From positions 1 to 64,000 of the forward strand of contig JACJXV010000008.1 of assembly GCA_020636445.1 (NCBI GenBank): a DNA stretch of 64,000 nucleotides, read 5' to 3'. Positions 60,823 to 64,000 of this stretch are shown here, piece after piece. The notes beneath the pieces were generated by a model, which worked only from the letters and a program-made list of their open reading frames with translations, was not told the origin of the DNA and did not search any database. The position numbers were made by a program, and so were the translations under genes. This DNA comes from Lewinellaceae bacterium (GTDB lineage: Bacteria; Bacteroidota; Bacteroidia; Chitinophagales; Saprospiraceae). How positions within the stretch are numbered: the stretch's first letter is position 1; every line of letters begins with the position of its first letter.

Positions 60823-61108
60823 GGTGCCTGGCCCCGACTGCGTCGAGGGTAAATTTCTGGTTTCTGGTTTCTCGTTGTTGATGCCTAAATAACGTTGACC
60901 GTTAATCGTTTTCTGGTGACTGAAAATCGTTGAATTGACGCCTGGTACTTGGTTTTTCTGATTTCTTGATTTCTTTTCACAGCCCACTGATAAACGTTGA
61001 CCGTTACTCTTTACTCGGGTTCTGCTCACTGCTCACTCCTCACCGCTCACTGAAAAACATTGGGCGGTGTAACTAAAATTAGGTCTACCTAATACAGAAC
61101 AAGTCCCG

Positions 61109-61558
61109 CTATTCCTGAGGCGAAGCGGGGCCCTTCGGATCGAAAAGCTCTGCTAACCAGTGGAGTGAGGCCTGGAGCTGAACAAACTCCTCTGCGTCTA
61201 GTTGGGATAGCCTGCGGTTGAGGGCATCCAGGAGGGAAACGGGAAGATTTTCCAGCAAGTTTTCACCTTGAGGACTTAATTGAAGCAGGCGTAAGCGCCG
61301 ATCATTGGCTGGGGGAGACTTGACGATTAGTCCTTTTTTTTCCAGCCGGGTGATGATTCCGGTTACGGTACTGGCATTCAAACTCAGGTAGTCTTTAATG
61401 GTTTTTTGGGAGGCTCCCTGACTTTGATTGGCTTGCAGAAACCGCAGTGTTAGCAATTGGGGTAAGCTGATGCCATGGTTGTTTTCCAGGCGTTTACTTT
61501 CCAGGTTTATACTGCGAACGATCCGGCGAATCGCCGTTATAATTGCCGTTTGGTCCAT
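61109..61558 (-). CDS. MarR-family transcriptional regulator
   Basis: 149 residues. Winged helix-turn-helix: LPQLLTLRFLQANQSQGASQ, KTIKDYLSLNASTVTGIITRL (recognition helix), EKKGLIVKSPPANDRRLRLLQL (wing). Flanking helices dimerise it. Starts 12 bp after the stop of the DUF502 gene, so it is the second gene of that unit. Targets and ligand are unknown. Confidence 0.93.
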   Translation of the reverse strand: MDQTAIITAIRRIVRSINLESKRLENNHGISLPQLLTLRFLQANQSQGASQKTIKDYLSLNASTVTGIITRLEKKGLIVKSPPANDRRLRLLQLSPQGENLLENLPVSLLDALNRRLSQLDAEEFVQLQASLHWLAELFDPKGPASPQE

Positions 61559-61570
61559 CTGTTTAAAGAG

Positions 61571-62248
61571 CTAGGCTTGGCGAAACTCAGGGTTAGTGTC
61601 ATTGGGCTTGCTTGGTGCCGCAGGTAATTCATCCGTTGGTGTTGCAAACAAAGAATCAGCACCAGCACCCACCGCGAGGATGACCCGCATGGCATCTTCT
61701 ACCCCGACAGGTAACGTGGTGGTTTGGCTACGGTCCACAAAAAAAATAAATCCATTGGTTGGGTTGGGACCGGTGGGAACAAAAACAGAAAGCCGGTTGT
61801 CGGGGAGTTCGGAGGCAACAAACCCCAACATGCGGGTGGGGCTATTGTATACATCCACCAGCACGACTTCGCCGAAAGGGGTGCGGCGGCCTTTGCCGAA
61901 GAACTGTTGTACTGTATCTCGCAGCACCTTATATAAGGGCAGGGATTCAATTAGTCGTTTATCGGCTTGCATAAAGAAATACCGCCCCAGGCGGGTTCGA
62001 ACGACCAGGCCTACCAAAAAGAAAAACAACAGGACAATAGCCAGTGCAATCAGGTCCAACACCCAGGTGGCCAGGGTCACCGATTCAAAAAGGTGTTTAA
62101 TGGGGTTCAGCAGATTGGAAATAAATCGGAACACCAATCTGACAATAAAGAGGAATAGCGTAAACGGTAGAACAACGACCAGTCCACCGAAGACAGTGGT
62201 TAGGAAGAAATGTTGGAACCGTCGCCAAAAAGATTTTTTAGGTTGCAT
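61571..62248 (-). CDS. DUF502-family membrane protein
   Basis: 225 residues. Two N-terminal membrane helices (about 13-33, LTTVFGGLVVVLPFTLFLFIVR, and about 58-82, VLDLIALAIVLLFFFLVGL), then a soluble beta-rich domain with IESLPLYKVLRDTVQQFFG, FGEVVLVDVYNSPTRMLGFV and VFVPTGPNPTNGFIFFV, which are the DUF502 hallmarks. Function not known. First gene of a unit with marR, so it may be controlled by that regulator. Confidence 0.93.
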   Translation of the reverse strand: MQPKKSFWRRFQHFFLTTVFGGLVVVLPFTLFLFIVRLVFRFISNLLNPIKHLFESVTLATWVLDLIALAIVLLFFFLVGLVVRTRLGRYFFMQADKRLIESLPLYKVLRDTVQQFFGKGRRTPFGEVVLVDVYNSPTRMLGFVASELPDNRLSVFVPTGPNPTNGFIFFVDRSQTTTLPVGVEDAMRVILAVGAGADSLFATPTDELPAAPSKPNDTNPEFRQA

Positions 62249-62398
62249 AACGAGTCCCTGTTTAGCTGCAAAGATAACAGATTCAGGCAGGAAGGTAGAT
62301 TCTTGTGCGCAGTGATAAAAATCATATCTACCCGGGGTGAAAAATCAGTGCAATTCAATAGAAAGAAAGATACATTCTAGGCAGTAAAAATAATCACC

Positions 62399-62923
62399 AT
62401 GTGGGTTTGGGTATTACTCCTGATACTGGGGGTAGGTTTAGTGTGGTTATTGTTTGCCCCGTGGATCTTAATCATTAACTCTACGCGAAGGCAATATCGG
62501 TTGACGTGGCGTTCCGTAGGATATGTAGAGATTATTCCCGAGAAAGATGATTTACTTATATCCCTCTGGTGGTGGTTTGGCCATCGGCAGTGGTCTTTGC
62601 TGCGGTTGCTGGCACAAAGGCCCCGTTCTGCGGAGAAGCAACCCAGGGCTCTGCAAAAAGCTAAAGCCAAAAGATCCCGATGGGGGGCATTTCGCCGCTG
62701 GCGTCGGGTACTTACCAGTTTTCAAGTCCGGCGCTGGTGGTTGAATATCGATACGAATGACTATGTGCTCAATGCATATCTCTTTCCAGTTTTGTACTTG
62801 TTGCCATTCACCCGACAGCATCTGAATATCAACTTCCAACAACAATTTGACGTGGAAATTGACGTTCGCAACTCGCTGGGACGAGTACTTTGGGCATTTT
62901 TTAATCCATTTCTTCACGATTAA
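62399..62923 (+). CDS. DUF2953/YtfI-like membrane protein
   Basis: 174 residues. An N-terminal membrane helix (WVWVLLLILGVGLVWLLFAP), a basic middle segment, and a C-terminal domain VRRWWLNIDTNDYVLNAYLFPVLYLL with HLNINFQQQFDVEIDVRNSLG, which resembles the end of DUF2953 (YtfI) proteins. Its neighbour 10 bp downstream is a GerW/YtfJ-family gene; in Bacillus ytfI and ytfJ are also neighbours, which supports the call. A -7-like TACATTCT begins 28 bp before the ATG. Confidence 0.6.
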   Translation: MWVWVLLLILGVGLVWLLFAPWILIINSTRRQYRLTWRSVGYVEIIPEKDDLLISLWWWFGHRQWSLLRLLAQRPRSAEKQPRALQKAKAKRSRWGAFRRWRRVLTSFQVRRWWLNIDTNDYVLNAYLFPVLYLLPFTRQHLNINFQQQFDVEIDVRNSLGRVLWAFFNPFLHD

Positions 62924-62933
62924 CTATTGTGCC

Positions 62934-63314
62934 ATGAGAACCAATTTTGAAGAACTTCTTCCTAGAGTTACTGACTTTCTCCGTTCGGAAGCAAAAACCG
63001 AAACGGTAGTTGGCGAACCCTTCTTACTAGGTGATTTCCACTGCGTTCCGGTAATCCGCGTTGGCATGGGCTTCGGCTCAGGTGCCGGCGAAGGAGATAT
63101 AGCTAAGCGCAACTCCCATGGAGAAGGTATGGGCTTTGCCGGAGGCTTGGGTGTTGAACCTATTGGCTTCCTGGTTTCACGCGGCGAAAAGGTTGCTTTT
63201 GTTCCGACGAAAGAACCTGGCGCTTTGAATGCAGCTTTTGAAAAACTTCCTGTACTTCTCGAAAAGTTCATGGAAATGCGCAAGGAAAACGTACTGGAAC
63301 CTATGCACAACTAG
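62934..63314 (+). CDS. GerW/YtfJ-family protein
   Basis: 126 residues from the ATG at 62934. VVGEPFLLGDFHCVPVIRVGMGFGSGAGEG and GMGFAGGLGVEPIGFLV are the family core (parts: FHCVPVIRVGMGFGSGAGEG, GGLGVEPIGFLV). YtfJ is known from Bacillus sporulation and germination, yet the family is found in non-sporulating bacteria, where its job is unknown. It lies 10 bp after the YtfI-like gene. Followed by a 475-bp intergenic region with a hairpin element. Confidence 0.88.
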   Translation: MRTNFEELLPRVTDFLRSEAKTETVVGEPFLLGDFHCVPVIRVGMGFGSGAGEGDIAKRNSHGEGMGFAGGLGVEPIGFLVSRGEKVAFVPTKEPGALNAAFEKLPVLLEKFMEMRKENVLEPMHN

Positions 63315-63356
63315 CTGGAATTCATCCGGCGATGGCTTAGTCCAGATTTGCGTTAG

Positions 63357-63518
63357 TAAGTGATGGGTCATTATTATGTATAAGCTTTGTTCAGTGCAAT
63401 TTTGGGGTTCAACAAGGCAAAAAACGCAGGCGACGCAGCGCGTCGGCGAGGCTTTTTAACGACGTGGAAGCCCAAAAGGGCCTGAAATAAGGTATAGATA
63501 ATATTGTCCCATCACTTA
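63357..63518. mobile_element. MITE-like 158-bp hairpin element flanked by TA
   Basis: AGTGATGGG (63359-63367) is inverted at CCCATCACT (63508-63516); complementarity continues imperfectly through TATTAT, GTATA, TTTTGGG/CCCAAAA and on to the central CGACGC-AGC-GCGTCG (63431-63445), so the whole element folds on itself. TA dinucleotides at 63357-63358 and 63517-63518 look like a target duplication, as for mariner-type MITEs. No ORF inside. Confidence 0.6.
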
Positions 63519-63562
63519 AACCTTTGTTTTCTATTTCTTATGTTGTGGTAAGTTTAGCCAGT

Positions 63563-63648
63563 TTACCGTGTGTGGTGTGCATTACTAAACTGTAATGCAT
63601 GGTGGGAGAGTAGTTACTGATTTTTCGGTAACTACTTTCCTTATTTAT
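63563..63648 (+). ncRNA. Candidate small RNA before mscS
   Basis: TTTG (63523-63526), 22 bp, and TAAGTTTA (63549-63556) could be a promoter. Then a perfect 8-bp hairpin TGCATTAC/GTAATGCA with a 6-base loop (63578-63599) and a 12-bp stem AGTAGTTACTGA/TCGGTAACTACT (63609-63636) with loop TTTT and a weak T-tract. No ORF. Another hairpin ACCGGGA/TCCCGGT lies at 63676-63698. Confidence 0.4.
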
Positions 63649-63700
63649 AGGTTATTGGAAAAAAACGCATAGGTAACCGGGAATCCCCAAGTCCCGGTTT

Positions 63701-63732
63701 CTTGCACCATCCCGGGAATAGGCCTACTTTTG
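63701..63732 (+). promoter_or_regulatory. Promoter of the mscS-like gene
   Basis: CTTG (63701-63704), a 20-bp spacer and TACTTTTG (63725-63732), matching TAnnTTTG. It predicts a leader of about 53 nt before the ATG at 63792. Confidence 0.65.
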
Positions 63733-63791
63733 TTCCCGTTAATCCATTATTTCCGTAGAGCACTAATTGTTTATTGCCAGAAAATTGTCAA

Positions 63792-64000
63792 ATGGAAATT
63801 TTTCAAAATGAAGCCTTCATGGCTAGTTTCAATCGTATTGCTGTTTTCTTGGGGATAGTGTTGGGAACGCTTATTCTGGGCTATATTTTTAACCGACTCT
63901 TCCGGCGGTTTATTATTCGGTCGACCCTGATCATGAATACAGACCCAACCAATTATCAGTTCTTACGCCATTTTTTAACCGCTGTAGTTTACCTGATTGG
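63792..64000 (+). CDS. MscS-like mechanosensitive channel (5' part)
   Basis: The first 69 codons are visible; the rest lies beyond the window. EIFQNEAFMASFNRIAVFLG is followed by a membrane helix (about 14-34, AVFLGIVLGTLILGYIFN), a basic loop (RLFRRFIIRST) and the start of a second helix (FLRHFLTAVVYLIG). This is the N-terminal layout of small-conductance mechanosensitive channels. The pore helix and beta domain are not in view, so another multi-helix membrane protein remains possible. Confidence 0.6.
   Translation, partial: MEIFQNEAFMASFNRIAVFLGIVLGTLILGYIFNRLFRRFIIRSTLIMNTDPTNYQFLRHFLTAVVYLI

Noticed and set aside
61596..62315. 239-codon plus-strand frame
   Set aside because: Antisense to the DUF502 gene; very Arg/Thr/Ser-rich, no start context.

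Overview
The window looks like chromosomal DNA of a Bacteroidota bacterium, most probably a Saprospiria (Lewinella/Haliscomenobacter-type) organism. The reasons are a giant surface protein ending in a CHU_C (type IX secretion type B) sorting domain, a TonB-dependent receptor with a carboxypeptidase-regulatory N-terminal domain, DUF6089-like and TSP3/OmpA outer-membrane proteins, a two-component-propeller histidine kinase, a DUF4953-type zinc protease, the futalosine menaquinone genes mqnA and mqnE, start codons without Shine-Dalgarno sequences, and promoters of the Bacteroidota TTTG / TAnnTTTG type. The genus assignment is inference.

Layout. 0-10 kb: 3' end of a sphingosine-1-phosphate-lyase-like PLP enzyme, the 2054-residue secreted protein, a candidate structured leader RNA, a TonB receptor and tRNA-Ser(UGA), followed directly by a cloverleaf palindrome and its decayed copies. 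10-28 kb, mostly plus strand: small secreted proteins, an HTTM membrane protein, an aspartyl protease, a subtilase, tyrS, a HisKA kinase with a LytTR regulator, an FtsX permease coupled to an HExxH protein, a CorA transporter, an intergenic region with DnaA-box-like sites, and two related outer-membrane barrels. 28-37 kb: sirtuin, SDR and NAD(P)HX-repair genes, an amino-acid permease coupled to a PLP lyase/synthase, YecM, dodecin and a CoA transferase. 37-62 kb, mostly minus strand: metalloprotease, stomatin-like protein, the three-gene proton-translocating transhydrogenase pntAa-pntAb-pntB, an AcrR-like repressor with a matching operator, msrA, mqnA/phosphatase/mqnE, a nitrilase, glycosyltransferases, recQ, an ABC1 kinase, a cold-shock protein with small ORFs, an M20 amidohydrolase, rpsU, marR and DUF502. 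62-64 kb: a YtfI/YtfJ-like pair, a MITE-like hairpin, a small RNA candidate and the start of an mscS gene.

Most coding content is ordinary core and surface biology. Translational coupling (ATGA or longer overlaps) links ftsX/HExxH, permease/PLP enzyme, kinase/regulator, mqnE/phosphatase and recQ/glycosyltransferase. The less explained content is between genes: a 125-bp cloverleaf palindrome touching tRNA-Ser, an array of five tetraloop hairpins with a conserved TC-NNNA-GA core but different stems, perfect palindromes of 50 and 52 bp, a 158-bp TA-flanked hairpin element, and four candidate small transcripts with hairpins and terminators. None was searched against databases; all pairing was done by eye.
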